64,000 nt of DNA from Methylobacterium fujisawaense (GTDB taxonomy: Bacteria; Pseudomonadota; Alphaproteobacteria; Rhizobiales; Beijerinckiaceae): NCBI RefSeq assembly GCF_014138435.1, contig NZ_JACJIM010000002.1, positions 682,001 through 746,000 on the forward strand, in the 5' to 3' direction. Shown here one piece after another: positions 18,474 through 28,786 of this stretch. The notes under the pieces were generated by a model. The model made no database searches. It was given only the letters and a program-made list of their open reading frames with translations, and was not told the origin of the DNA. The translations under genes were made by a program, and so were the position numbers. Numbering within the stretch: position 1 is the first letter of the stretch; every line of letters starts with the position of its first letter.

Positions 18474-19472
18474 TCAACCCCTGATGATCACCGCCTCCAA
18501 TCGTTCCGTCGGCGATCGGCGCGATGCGGCGAACCCCGCAAAAAAGCCGATTGCAACCGTGTTCCACGCCACGAACGAATATAGCCCGGCTTGCACTGAG
18601 CCGCGCCGCAGCATGAGAAACAGCACGGGTAGGACAATCGCCACGAGCAGGTATGCGAGGTAATGCCAGTCTGAGACCGCCAAGACCGTCAATGCGAGGA
18701 TTGCGGCCCACCAGATCACGACGACAGCGCATGTCCAAAACTGCGTAAGTTTAGAAAGCGCTTGCCGACCGCGAGGCCGGGCGAGGATCGCCCGAGAAAC
18801 TTGGCCCACGCCGTTCGCGTAGCCAGATAGAAATCGAGCCCGCAGGAGCTTATAGCTTTCTGACGTATGCCCATAATGCACGACGGCAGGAACATCGAGC
18901 CGGGTGAGTTTCCAGCCATCCGCAATCAATCGCGAAGCGAGCTCAAATTCTTCAAATGATTTCAAATTTCGGTCTGCGAAATACCCGCTCTGCTTTACCG
19001 CCGAGACGCGATAAAGCCCCCCACAATCGAGACGGTCGATCAGACGAGGGTAATAAGCGCATCTCCTTTCCGCATTGATTTTCCGTGTGCGGAATTCATG
19101 GTTCTCGACATTCGCCTCTTCGACACGGCCCCCGACCCCGGCGAAATCCAGATGCGTCTCCAAAAATGGTATCGCGCACGGCAGGAATGAAGGATCGATC
19201 TCCATATCACCGTCGAGAAGGTAGAAGAACTCTCCGCGGGCGAACATATACGCGAGTTGGGCACCAGCGCCGCACGAGCGTTCGGATGGATTCGCCAATT
19301 GGACGATCTTTACATCGTACCGCAACGCAATCTCCAGCGTACCGTCCGTGGATCCGCTATCAGCGATCAAGATTTCACCACCGTACGGAGCGGCGGCCTC
19401 AAGCGCAGTTTCGATCGCCCGCCCGATCCGGGCGGCCTCATTGAAAACCTTAATCCCGATTGTAAGCTTCAT
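18474..19472 (-). CDS. Family 2 glycosyltransferase with C-terminal membrane spans
   Basis: 332 residues from ATG 19472, preceded by GGAAC at good spacing and matching the family start MKLTIGIKVFNEAARI; a longer frame to 19517 exists. GT-A features: IADSGSTDGT binds the nucleotide, LLDGDMEI carries the D-x-D metal site, and FEEFELASRLIADGW fits the acceptor/base region. Three membrane spans follow (about residues 250-325), typical of enzymes that work on lipid-linked intermediates at the inner face of the membrane. It is the third gene of a minus-strand run beginning with the WecG-like gene. Confidence 0.88.
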   Translation of the reverse strand: MKLTIGIKVFNEAARIGRAIETALEAAAPYGGEILIADSGSTDGTLEIALRYDVKIVQLANPSERSCGAGAQLAYMFARGEFFYLLDGDMEIDPSFLPCAIPFLETHLDFAGVGGRVEEANVENHEFRTRKINAERRCAYYPRLIDRLDCGGLYRVSAVKQSGYFADRNLKSFEEFELASRLIADGWKLTRLDVPAVVHYGHTSESYKLLRARFLSGYANGVGQVSRAILARPRGRQALSKLTQFWTCAVVVIWWAAILALTVLAVSDWHYLAYLLVAIVLPVLFLMLRRGSVQAGLYSFVAWNTVAIGFFAGFAASRRSPTERLEAVIIRG

Positions 19473-19537
19473 TGCCAGTTCCGTATCGAAGGACTCTTTT
19501 GGACGAACGTCACCCATTCCTCGGCCGAAAACCGACG

Positions 19538-20728
19538 TTAAGACACAAGATCCTCATAGAGTGACATGGTTTTATCGAATGAAAGTGCTGCTGCGATATG
19601 TCTTGATCGCAAAGCCATGTCCTCATAATATTCATGATCGAAATACAATCGGTCAATCGATCGGGCCAAACTACGCGCATCGTCGATATCAACTGAAATC
19701 CCGCAGTGTCGGCCGATTTCGTCAGTTATAAATTCCAATTGAACTGGGATATTCGAAACGACAAGCGGCAACCCAAGTTTGGCCGCTTCGATGAGTGCGA
19801 GGCTATGGCCTTCGAAGCGACTCATCTGCACGAAGACATCGGCCGCCGCGAGCATGCGAAGTGCATCTTTGCGGCCCATTAGTCCGAGAAATTTTACCCG
19901 ATCCGTTACACCGAGGCAGTCAGCCAGTGACCGCAGTCTCGTCTCCTCAGGTCCATGCCCTATGATGCTCACAATCACGTTTGGCATGTACAACGCCGCT
20001 TTGATCAAGACGTCGTAATTCTTTTGCGCTGAGAGGCGGCCGAGGCTTATAACGCGAAAAGGGGCATCACCCCCGATGCGCGGTTGCCTCATCCCGGACA
20101 ATTCCGAAAGATGCTGCTCGATCGCGGGAGAAAGCGCGTTGCTGATGACCCGCTGCTTTGATCGCAACCACCCCCGCTTCAAATGATACGACGTCGCGAC
20201 CGTCTTCGAGACACTGACCGACGCCGAGACGTTCGGCGGCACAGATGCATATCGATCAAGCCAGTTCATAGGCCATTTCAACGTATTCGCAGGTGTATGA
20301 TGTGATGTGATAGCTCGAATGGGCCTGTAGGAAAGCAAAGCCGCCACGGGTACCAATAGGTTTGTGGCAGGCATCGCCGTCACGACACAATCTGGCGTAT
20401 CCTTCCTGAAGAGCAGCACAAGATCTCTGATCAAACAGAGAAGACGGAGTGTTGATCGTGGCTTCTCAGAGACCACGTGGTGCCAAGCGATGTGTTCATC
20501 GCCAGCCATCGATGTGTCGGCGCTCGGCCAAAGCGCGATGAGACGTGTTCGAAATCCCTTAGCCGCCAATCCAGCAGCCAGATCGCTCCACAGCTCGCCG
20601 ACACCACCGGATGAGGAATGGTTGGCAAAGAAGTAAACGGTCGACTGCGACCGTATCGAGGTTTTCGGTACGGAACGCTGGATCGGCTCCGTCAACGATA
20701 CCGCAGCGCACATCCCAATCCGCCTCAT
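19538..20728 (-). CDS. Family 4 glycosyltransferase (GT-B)
   Basis: 396 residues. The C-terminal nucleotide-binding half shows SLGRLSAQKNYDVLIKA and, further on, SRFEGHSLALIEAAKLGLP, which carries the E-x7-E motif of GT4 enzymes. The N-terminal half has an S-S-G-G-V acceptor-side loop. It would add one sugar from a nucleotide donor to the growing lipid-linked repeat. It lies 65 bases upstream of the GT2 gene and 89 bases downstream of the WecG-like gene on the same strand. Start ATG 20728 has only a weak ribosome site; ATG 20713 is possible. Confidence 0.87.
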   Translation of the reverse strand: MRRIGMCAAVSLTEPIQRSVPKTSIRSQSTVYFFANHSSSGGVGELWSDLAAGLAAKGFRTRLIALWPSADTSMAGDEHIAWHHVVSEKPRSTLRLLCLIRDLVLLFRKDTPDCVVTAMPATNLLVPVAALLSYRPIRAITSHHTPANTLKWPMNWLDRYASVPPNVSASVSVSKTVATSYHLKRGWLRSKQRVISNALSPAIEQHLSELSGMRQPRIGGDAPFRVISLGRLSAQKNYDVLIKAALYMPNVIVSIIGHGPEETRLRSLADCLGVTDRVKFLGLMGRKDALRMLAAADVFVQMSRFEGHSLALIEAAKLGLPLVVSNIPVQLEFITDEIGRHCGISVDIDDARSLARSIDRLYFDHEYYEDMALRSRHIAAALSFDKTMSLYEDLVS

Positions 20729-20817
20729 TGATTGTCACCTAGCCCAGCACCTGAGCATGGATTAGGTTTTCTGTAATTAGTCCACAATCAATATTCGAAT
20801 AGAGATGAGATATAATA

Positions 20818-21780
20818 TCATTTTAGTGCAACTGGTCCACGATAGATCGGATCGTCGGACGTTTTGGTCAAAAGATAAAATAATGCGACGGGGTTAGACC
20901 ATAAATAGCGAAACAATAATCGTCTCGGTTCCTGATAGATCCTGTAAATCCACTCAAGACCGATATCTTGCATCCATCGCGGCGCTCGCGGAACGTCCTC
21001 AGCGATGTGATCGAAGAGCCCGCCGCAGGTTCTGATCCAGGCCAAACCGCCCAGTTTCTTCTGCCATGAACAAGCGATCTCTTCCTGCATCGGACTGCCT
21101 AGACCGAGCCATAAGACCTGCGCTCCTGTGCGGAGTATCTCAGAACAGATCTCATCCTCGTCGGCGCGATTGAAATACCCGTCGCGGCACCCAACCACCT
21201 GTAGATTCGGAAAAATCAGCTTCAACTTTTGCGATGCACGCAAAGCCACCTCAGGCTTTCCGCCCAGAAAATAAAAACGTATGCACTTCTGGGATGCTAG
21301 ATCGGCGCAATCATGAATGAGATCAGTCGTCGCCACCCGCTCGGGCAAGGGACTTCGACAGAACAGGCGCGACGCAAAGACGAGCGATGCACCGTCAGCA
21401 TCGACGATTGAAGCCTTGGAAATCAGTCGTCGAAAGTTTCTATTCAGATGAAATCTCGCAATTACCGATCCATTTGACGCGACGATTATTCGGGGCTCAG
21501 CAAGATGCCCCAGAGATACCAAACGGCAATCCTCATCCATGCGGCGTGCCAGTTGTTTGCGCGATAGCACTGCGGTGGGAATCCCACCAACACGGATCAG
21601 GGATGTTCGACCACTCGATTCATTGAGTAGCGCACCGTGAACCAGCTGCCGCTGAAAAGTGTTGTCGTCACGAGAACCGGAACAACTGTCGTTCAGTCGC
21701 ACGGCCCCGTCTGCACGGAGCCAGCGCTGCACCGCACCTGACCATCTGAAGTATGTCGACAACCGGCCAAAATGCGACAT
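20818..21780 (-). CDS. WecG/TagA/CpsF family glycosyltransferase (GT26)
   Basis: 320 residues from ATG 21780, with AGGAGG about 9 bases upstream. The family core is clear: RIIVASNGSVIARF, then VDADGASLVFASRL, RFYFLGGKPEVALRAS, QVLWLGLGSPMQEEI and the end signature PRAPRWMQDIGLEWIYRIY. GT26 enzymes transfer N-acetylmannosaminuronic acid, N-acetylmannosamine, glucose or similar sugars to an undecaprenyl-diphosphate-linked primer at the inner membrane, usually as an early step. The roughly 60 residues before IRVGGIPTAV are an unusual extension. Base composition is lower in GC than the window flanks. Confidence 0.9.
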   Translation of the reverse strand: MSHFGRLSTYFRWSGAVQRWLRADGAVRLNDSCSGSRDDNTFQRQLVHGALLNESSGRTSLIRVGGIPTAVLSRKQLARRMDEDCRLVSLGHLAEPRIIVASNGSVIARFHLNRNFRRLISKASIVDADGASLVFASRLFCRSPLPERVATTDLIHDCADLASQKCIRFYFLGGKPEVALRASQKLKLIFPNLQVVGCRDGYFNRADEDEICSEILRTGAQVLWLGLGSPMQEEIACSWQKKLGGLAWIRTCGGLFDHIAEDVPRAPRWMQDIGLEWIYRIYQEPRRLLFRYLWSNPVALFYLLTKTSDDPIYRGPVALK

Positions 21781-23094
21781 CTCTACATCCCTCCTATAGC
21801 GCTCGGGAGTAGGGCCTAAACGGCATCTTAACAGTTCGTTAACCTATATCCAGGCGATCACCGGAACGCAATACCGAATTCGATGGACCTAAAAAGGCAC
21901 TTTGAGTCGAGTCTCCGCCCTCATCGAGAGCGGAAACCGGATTGATCAAACGCGCCTCAAATCCCTGGTTAAAAAATTGCCGCTCCGCTCATAAAATCGG
22001 CAATCTGAGGACATCTAGCCGGCATCAAACGGCTTGATTACCATCTTCCGATCACTCGGCTCACGAAAAACATCCCAGGGCCCTCAACCGACAACCCGTT
22101 TTAACGTCACCGCCGATCGCGAGCAGCATTCGCGCGACAGAGTTCGGCTATTCGACGCGAAAGACAGAGCGATTGAACGTTTCTGGCTGCGTTATTTATC
22201 CGTCTCGTAGCCTGCAGTGAAGTGCGCTTTTGCTTTCGTCGGCAGAGCGACACGAACGGCGTGACGCGGTGCCATCCATTTGTCAGATTTGGGCAACCTT
22301 CTAGCAAAAGCTGCGAAGAAAGAGGCCCTTCGGTTCCGCCGAGCTCAACACGCGATATCGGTTTTCATATTCTTTGTGACAGTATAATAATCTGATGGTG
22401 CATCCGCGAGCCGATTTACTCCAGACTCGTATTATCACAGCAGCGGAAAATGGTGCGTATGCACTGGTCATCCTGCCATCATTGACATGACTTTGACCGT
22501 TTCTATGGACCATCCCTCATGGGCCGCACACCTAATCTGAACATCAATCATTTATCTACTAAACCCGATTTTTAGCGCCAGTAAATGCAAGCAATGTATG
22601 AAAATTAACCCTATTGCCAGACGGCGTGATAGCCGATATAGAGAATTCGGCCTCGTTATCAAGGCAGCACACCAAGTCCGAGATGCGGCCCGGATGTCTA
22701 GAGTGGGCTGTCTATTAGCGCGCGCCGCGCACCAGTGCTTTTGCGAGTTCTGGGGACACGTCGAGCTGCGAAGTCATTCCTAATATATACCGAAACTGCG
22801 AAAACGCCAAACAGCAGTCTTCGGCGATAGTATCTCGCAGCGTTCGTATGGTGCAATCTCGCGCGAAGCCGTTTTCTTCAAAAGAGCTTAATACAATAAA
22901 CGGACAATTGAAGCCTATGTGAAAAATATTGAAGAATAAATTATACTCTTAGTCATTGGCGACATACAACCACGCGTCGAAAAGCCATCATTTATATTTA
23001 TTTTCGGGTAAAATGAAATAAATCCGGGAGGATATTTTAAATACGCCGCTTTGACTCAATCGATTATGTGAAATAGATCGAGGAGACTTAAGCG
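21781..23094. other. 1.3-kb AT-rich gene-poor region between divergent polysaccharide operons
   Basis: AT-rich for this genome throughout, especially 22780-23060. It separates the WecG-like gene (minus) from the sugar transferase gene (plus), so it should contain both promoters. Short frames at 22301-22513 and 22598-22783 lack family resemblance and ribosome sites. I see no tRNA, repeat array or transposase remnant. Confidence 0.5.
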
Positions 23095-23763
23095 ATGAGT
23101 TCTGCTGAACACGGGTTGCTTGTGACCTCAGGTCCTGAAGCTCGAACGGGGGCTGACCACACATCCAATATTCGGCACAGCGCGCATGTCGCAATCGATA
23201 TAACTGTTGCGGCAGCTGCCATCCTCCTTCTTATGCCGCTTTTCGTTTTGATCGCCATTTTGGTCTCGCTCGACAGTCCTGGACCTATTTTGTTCCGGCA
23301 GGAACGTACTGGACTGAAGGGTCGCAAATTCAATATATATAAATTTCGTACGATGCATGTCCAAGAAAACGGACCCATCGTGCAACAGGCGAGTCGCAGC
23401 GATGTGCGCGTAACTCGGATCGGAAGATTTCTAAGACGCAGCAGTCTCGACGAACTTCCACAACTACTGAACGTAATCAAGTGTGAGATGGCGATTGTGG
23501 GACCTCGTCCCCACGCTGTTTCCCACGACATTTACTATGGAAAAATAATCCCCAATTACAATGCTCGGTTCAATGTGCGCCCCGGTATCACCGGATGGGC
23601 ACAGATTAGTGGGTCACGGGGCGCAACGCCTTGCTCTGCCGATATGGAAAAGCGCGTTGCGCTCGATCTTTGGTATGTATCAAACGCCAGCCTTATGCTT
23701 GATTTCAAGATTATCGTGAAAACCGTTTTGATGTGCCTCGCATTCAAGCTGGATGCTTACTGA
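23095..23763 (+). CDS. Initiating sugar-1-phosphate transferase (ExoY/PssA-type)
   Basis: 222 residues from ATG 23095 with GAGGAG about 8 bases upstream. One membrane helix (about residues 34-56) precedes the catalytic domain: SPGPILFRQERTGLKGRKF, YKFRTM, then SLDELPQLLNVIKCEMAIVG with the Asp-Glu pair, PRPHA and RPGITGWAQI. It lacks the multi-span N-terminus of WbaP, so it is the short monotopic kind. It moves a hexose-1-phosphate to undecaprenyl phosphate, starting repeat-unit synthesis. The epimerase frame follows; the annotated epimerase start lies 137 bases downstream. Confidence 0.92.
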   Translation: MSSAEHGLLVTSGPEARTGADHTSNIRHSAHVAIDITVAAAAILLLMPLFVLIAILVSLDSPGPILFRQERTGLKGRKFNIYKFRTMHVQENGPIVQQASRSDVRVTRIGRFLRRSSLDELPQLLNVIKCEMAIVGPRPHAVSHDIYYGKIIPNYNARFNVRPGITGWAQISGSRGATPCSADMEKRVALDLWYVSNASLMLDFKIIVKTVLMCLAFKLDAY

Positions 23764-23899
23764 ATCGCGATCTAAAATGAATGCAACGGATTTTTGTTCG
23801 CGCCCGAGATTAGATCGGATGCTGGGTTCCCCGGGACGGGCTGCACATATTGGCGCCTCGGCGTCCCGAAATCCGGTAGCTCCAAACGAGGTTTTCGCG

Positions 23900-24943
23900 A
23901 TGCAGAAGACAATTGCTGTTACTGGCGCCGCAGGATATATCGGTTCTGTTCTCGTCGCACAGCTTCTGAATGTCGGTTACCGCGTTCGAGCAATCGATGC
24001 TTTTTTTTTCGGGCATCAGTCATTGCGTAACCTTCAAGACCATCCCGCGATGGGGATTCTGCGGTGTGACATCCGCAATTATCCGCCAGGGGTTTTCGAT
24101 GATTGCGACTTCGTTGTTGATTTAGCCGCATTGTCGAATGACCCGTCCGGAGACCTCGATGCTGAACTAACGCGTTCGATCAATGAGCGGGGGCGGATCG
24201 CCTCGGTGATGCTCGCTGAGCGGGCTGGGGTCAAACGCTATCTCTTTGCAAGTTCCTGTGCCGTCTATGGTGAGCATATTGGCAGCGACGTGAGTGAGGA
24301 TTCAACGCTTCGGCCGCTCACCTTATATGCAGAGACGTGTGCAAAAGCCGAAGAGGTCGTATTGAGCCGAAACAGATCGGATTTCACCACTGTATCCTTA
24401 CGGAATGGTACCGTTTTTGGCCTTTCGCCACGGATGCGGTTCGACTTAGTTGTCAATAAAATGGCGCTCGATGCTTATGAACTCGGCTGCATCAGTGTCG
24501 TCGGAGATGGCGCACAATGGCGCCCGCTCATTCACGTTGAGGACGTCGCGCGAGCGTTTTTGCTTACCCTCGATGCGCCCGATCGGTCCATTGCCGGCCA
24601 AGTGTTCAACATAGGGCGTGAAAATTGCCAGATCTCGGAAATTGCATACCAAGTCTGGTTAGCGAGTGAAGCTGCACCAGCGATCTCCTATGTGGGTGTC
24701 GGTGAAGATCGTCGAAACTATCGCGTCAGCTTTGCCAAGGCTGAGAAAGGACTCGCGTTTCGGGCGCATCGGTCGATTGGGTGCGCCGTCTCGGACGTCC
24801 AAAAGGCGCTCCGAGATGGGCTGGCCGGTAATGCGCCTTGCTGTCATACGGTCGAATGGTATCGCTCCCTCTTAGCGACGAAGGGCACCGGTCTCGGTTT
24901 CGGGCCCCGGCATGTGAGCGGCAATATGAGTGCGAGCCGGTGA
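23900..24943 (+). CDS. Extended SDR NAD-dependent sugar epimerase/dehydratase, atypical active site
   Basis: 347 residues from ATG 23900 (ACGAGG about 8 bases upstream; family-like start MQKTIAVTGAAGYIGS). The Rossmann motif is G-A-A-G-Y-I-G, then LAALSNDPSGD, SSCAVYGEH with the active-site Ser, and LYAETCAKAEE. In extended SDRs the last motif is Y-x-x-x-K; here Y143 is followed at +4 by C147 (codon TGT 24338-24340) instead of Lys, with a Lys only at +6. The rest, including NGTVFGLSPRMR and RPLIHVEDVARAF, is intact. It would act on a nucleotide sugar for the repeat unit, but the missing Lys raises doubt about normal redox chemistry. Longer start 23753 overlaps the previous gene. Confidence 0.85.
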   Translation: MQKTIAVTGAAGYIGSVLVAQLLNVGYRVRAIDAFFFGHQSLRNLQDHPAMGILRCDIRNYPPGVFDDCDFVVDLAALSNDPSGDLDAELTRSINERGRIASVMLAERAGVKRYLFASSCAVYGEHIGSDVSEDSTLRPLTLYAETCAKAEEVVLSRNRSDFTTVSLRNGTVFGLSPRMRFDLVVNKMALDAYELGCISVVGDGAQWRPLIHVEDVARAFLLTLDAPDRSIAGQVFNIGRENCQISEIAYQVWLASEAAPAISYVGVGEDRRNYRVSFAKAEKGLAFRAHRSIGCAVSDVQKALRDGLAGNAPCCHTVEWYRSLLATKGTGLGFGPRHVSGNMSASR

Positions 24944-26393
24944 ACGGGTCCAAGCTAAAAGCGAGTTGTGGAGCGCCGACGAAATCCGAGGCAATCTGGC
25001 TTCAGGTGCCCAGAAGCGACTTTACCGAGCCGAACTTTCATAGATGGAACACCGTTTTCTCGATAAAGGCCGCGGGTGACCGGCGGTCGCTACCGCAAAG
25101 ATTCGAAAGATGAGGCTTGGGCTTTTGGTCGCCTCTCCGATGTCTATGGCGATATATCGGAGGCTTTTGTGTCCTTGCTTATGTGCGTCAATCGATATTG
25201 GTAAATATAAACTGTTCCCAGCGCGCGGCGAACTGCACCGACCCGCGCTGGTGTCAACGCGCGGCCGGACGTCTCGCAGATTACAGTCCATATCACGGCA
25301 AGATTGCCACCGAATAATTTTGGCCTTGTGAGCACAGATCGGATACCGAAGCTGTCATCTGTTCGCACGGCACCGGGCTCAGAGCCCGTGATTCGGATGG
25401 GCGCACAAAGCTGATTTCGTCAGATTTCAACCGTTCGCATCGACTTCATAACGAAATCTAGCAATCGCAAGTAACAGTCAAAAAGGCCAATCACAGTGGC
25501 CCCGCTCGCTCAAATCAATCAACGCCAAGATCGAATCTCTTGAATCACAAGCGAGCTAAAGCGATGCCACACAGCGAGAGATCTGTATGCATGCAGCGGG
25601 GCAATAGCCGGAAAGATGCGATGTATCGTCAGATATATTACGGTCGCGCAGAGCAGCAGCGTCGACGCAATACATAAAATCGCAATGATCAAACCGTCAA
25701 CAGCCCGAGCCGATCGAGATCGGGATCCGTGGGTGCTGTTCTGAACTTCAAGTGCGGGCTGAGCTTGGCGCAAATCCGGACACTCTATTATTCAGCAGGT
25801 GATAAACTACGCATATCAGTCGCTCCATGTCGATACCGAGCCGACGAAAATATCGCTCGCCGGCGAACAATCGAGCTCCCGTCACTCGGTATATCCTGCG
25901 GCGTGACACGATGCTGAAGCCGCTTCGACCGACCCGCTCGATTGCCAATACAGAAGGCATACTGCCCCTCCGGACGGCGTGGGAATGGGTCCCAATTGCC
26001 CGGCTCCAAACCCTTCAGGGTCACTGGATAAGCTGGCTGGTGCGCGGATGAATCGTGTTGTTCGATTGCAAGCCAGTTCGACAGAAGCCACTTGTCGGTC
26101 GCCATGCTAGACCGGGTGGCGGATTGATTCCAGCGGCGCCTTAAGGATGAAGAGTTCACCGGCATCTGGTGGGCCAGAGGGCCTCGGCCCCACGTGGGGT
26201 CGCCTTCGATCGCAATGGTGCCGTGAGCCGGCGACAACCCAACCCGCCCTCTGATCCATCATTGTCCGGGCGCGGGCTGCGTCGTTTGTGTCATCGTTCT
26301 AGGCACCTCTCAGGTTGCCTACGCTCACTGAAAATCGCGCTCGGCTCTGATGTCACGACTGAGTCCCGCTCTCAGTGCCGGAACGCCGAACAT
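24944..26393. other. 1.45-kb region with no confident gene
   Basis: Mixed base composition. The minus-strand frame 25519-25773 (84 residues, TTG start) has one possible membrane span but no ribosome site or relatives I recognise; 25788-26237 (minus) is also unrecognised. The region probably contains eroded DNA at the edge of the polysaccharide genes. Confidence 0.45.
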
Positions 26394-26837
26394 TCAATTC
26401 TGGCATCCTTCGCAGATGGATCGAACAGACTGCCGAATGAGGACCTCCGCCTGACGATCCCGCTTTGCAATCTCGGCGTTGCTGACCTGACGGCGCGGTG
26501 CCTGAATACGCCGCTGCGAGCCTGCCGACTTCGGCTCGTTCGTCGAGGGCGCAGCCGCAAAGGCCGGCAGGCGTTCGACCGTTGTGACGGCTGCAGCACC
26601 CATTCGATCGTGGGTGCGATGAGCGAGCACGGCTATCGGGTCGACGCCATTGCCGGTCTGACGTCGGCGGGGCGCTTCGAGAACCCCACTGTCATCGAGA
26701 TCGGCCACCGGTGCGGGATCCACGGTCGTCATGGAGGGGCTCGATTCCAAAACCGTCAAGCTCAAACATCCACCCAAACCTCCGCTCAGACAGATTGAAA
26801 GACTGAAGGAGGCGATTCGCCATTGCTTCGAAGCCAT
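26394..26837 (-). CDS. Putative lipoprotein, unknown function
   Basis: 147 residues from ATG 26837, preceded by GAGGG with about 7 bases spacing. The N-terminus is a basic stretch and a hydrophobic run ending in the possible lipobox L-G-G-C (Cys 24), suggesting lipid attachment and a periplasmic or outer-membrane place. The rest is polar, with a C-terminal part NAEIAKRDRQAEVLIRQ and two more cysteines near the end. Codon choice looks coding. I do not recognise the family. Orientation is opposite to the flanking polysaccharide genes. Confidence 0.5.
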   Translation of the reverse strand: MASKQWRIASFSLSICLSGGLGGCLSLTVLESSPSMTTVDPAPVADLDDSGVLEAPRRRQTGNGVDPIAVLAHRTHDRMGAAAVTTVERLPAFAAAPSTNEPKSAGSQRRIQAPRRQVSNAEIAKRDRQAEVLIRQSVRSICEGCQN

Positions 26838-27496
26838 TTCGGGCCCTCATGAACGAGATTTAGCTAGGACAAATTGGGCCGACGACGGATCGTCGGTATA
26901 GGTAGTCCTCCGGCGATACGCTTACCGAATCGGATTGCAGAACGCTGATCGAATTGTGCAATTTTTGCGTCCTTACTGCTTTCGATGGGTCGAGTAGATA
27001 ACAAAGCTTGCAGGCGTTCCGGTATCAAACGGCTTTAAAGAGAGACGCGACTCAAGTGCGGGTTAACCGGCGCCAGCCTTTCCACCGGTGCTTGATCAGT
27101 TCGAAGCGTCGACCGGCGGCGCCGGCGTCGCTCGATCCAAGATGGATTTCAGCTATCTCTGCATCGCGTGAGAGAATTGAACCCTCGTCTAGTTCGCCTT
27201 CAAGGTCCGCTTGCAAATCTCAGCCGGGAATGAGCCATGGATAAACGCGCATTTCAGACCCAGGAAAGGTCCTGGCGATGATGACAATGATTGTGTGCGC
27301 CACCGACTATATCGATCTAGACAGGTCGACGCTTACGAAATAAAGTCGAAATTAGTGAATTTGGCTTAGCCTTTTGTCGCCTCGTTTATCCGCAGCTGCA
27401 GCAAGGCGGCGCTCGCAAGGCTTTTGGAATGGGATTTTCGTTGATTGCGCTGAGCTAAAACTTATTTGTTTTCTCAGAGAGGACGAAAACAGATCT
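26838..27496. other. Gap upstream of the O-antigen ligase gene
   Basis: About 660 bases, AT-rich in its second half (27270-27490), likely holding the promoter of the ligase gene. No gene recognised. Confidence 0.45.
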
Positions 27497-28786
27497 ATGA
27501 GGACAGCTTCACTCAGTGCCGTTGAGAAAAATTTGCGATCGTCCGCTCATGAGAGCGTCGTATCAATCGCTTTTTTTGCACTTTGTATTATGGTCGTCAC
27601 TGCGCCAATCACCCAGGATGGGTTGAGCGGCGGGACCGCTTCCATGACCGAAGGAAATCCGTTCCGACAGCTTGGATATGTACTGATTTTATTAATTATA
27701 CTGGCTGGAACGGGCATCCATCGCGACTTTCGAGGCTTGTCCGCGCTTCCGGGAAACGTTCGTGTAATTTTGGCTTATTGTTGGCTGAGTATCGTTTGGG
27801 CAATAGATCCATCAATTGCGACCCGTCGCTTGGCCTTGACGACGATCGTTGCTCTGTCCGTTGCTATTGCCATACAATCGCTCGGTGTCGCGAAGAGCAT
27901 TGCGCATATCCGTATCGCTCTGACTTTGGCGCTCTTCGCAAGCTACGCAACCGTCCTTTTCTTCCCGAGCGTCGGTATACACCAGCCGGAGGCGGGCCGA
28001 GATGTCGCTCTCATTGGTGATTGGCGGGGAATTTATCCCGAGAAGAACTTTATGGGCGCACTCTGTGCGATAACCGTGCTGTGTTTTTACTTCATGGAGC
28101 AAAAGCACCTGTCCTTTCTAAGATGGATCGTTATCATTGCGGCGTTTCTATTTTTGGTGAAGACCGGATCCAAAACTTCGACCGCACTTGCCTTATTGGC
28201 CCTGCTATCGGGGCATGCATTTCGTGCCAACAATCATCGCGATTGGCCGCTTGCCTTCGCAGCGGCAATGACGAGCGCCTTCTGTTTCGGTGTCATTCTG
28301 CTGTGGTACGGTGAATGGCTGATGGAACCCTTGGATCGCGATGATACATTGACAGGTCGTTCACAAATCTGGCGCGTATTAATAGCTTATATTTCCGATC
28401 ACTGGCATCTTGGTGCCGGATATGGTTCTTTTTGGTACATCGGAGGTGTTAGCCCGGTCTATGATTATGCGAAAGGAGGAAGCTGGTTCGAAATTGCCTC
28501 TCAGGGCCATAACGGATACTTAGATATCGCGTCGCAGATCGGTTTGCCTGGCCTCGCAATCGCATTATACTTTCTTATTGTCAGGCCTATCGCGACATTG
28601 TTGAGCCATCCCGCCTTCGACAACAAAACTGGTGCTCTTTTTATGGCTATATTTGTATTTTGTGTGGGTCACAATTTAACAGAGTCCACGCTCCTTTCTC
28701 GCGACCATGTTCTTCAATTTATGATTATCGTCGTTATCTGCATGATGCACACAATAAATCGAAATTATCGGCACCATCAATTTTGA
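27497..28786 (+). CDS. O-antigen ligase / polymerase family membrane protein (Wzy/WaaL/ExoQ-like)
   Basis: 429 residues from ATG 27497, with GAGAGGA about 13 bases upstream; a longer frame to 27374 adds a non-hydrophobic head and is less likely. Around 11 spans. Family landmarks: RGIYPEKNFMGALCAI, KTGSKTSTALALLALL, TGRSQIW, LGAGYGSFW, and GHNGYLDIASQIGLPG, whose His is the conserved periplasmic residue of Wzy_C proteins. It joins lipid-linked repeats into polymer or onto an acceptor in the periplasm. In an EPS-type locus with a flippase and copolymerase, the polymerase role is more likely than LPS ligation. Confidence 0.87.
   Translation: MRTASLSAVEKNLRSSAHESVVSIAFFALCIMVVTAPITQDGLSGGTASMTEGNPFRQLGYVLILLIILAGTGIHRDFRGLSALPGNVRVILAYCWLSIVWAIDPSIATRRLALTTIVALSVAIAIQSLGVAKSIAHIRIALTLALFASYATVLFFPSVGIHQPEAGRDVALIGDWRGIYPEKNFMGALCAITVLCFYFMEQKHLSFLRWIVIIAAFLFLVKTGSKTSTALALLALLSGHAFRANNHRDWPLAFAAAMTSAFCFGVILLWYGEWLMEPLDRDDTLTGRSQIWRVLIAYISDHWHLGAGYGSFWYIGGVSPVYDYAKGGSWFEIASQGHNGYLDIASQIGLPGLAIALYFLIVRPIATLLSHPAFDNKTGALFMAIFVFCVGHNLTESTLLSRDHVLQFMIIVVICMMHTINRNYRHHQF

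Noticed and set aside
21781-23094. Possible CRISPR or tRNA in the long AT-rich gap
   Set aside because: No regularly spaced repeats and no cloverleaf with a T-loop GTTCRANNC motif was found by eye.
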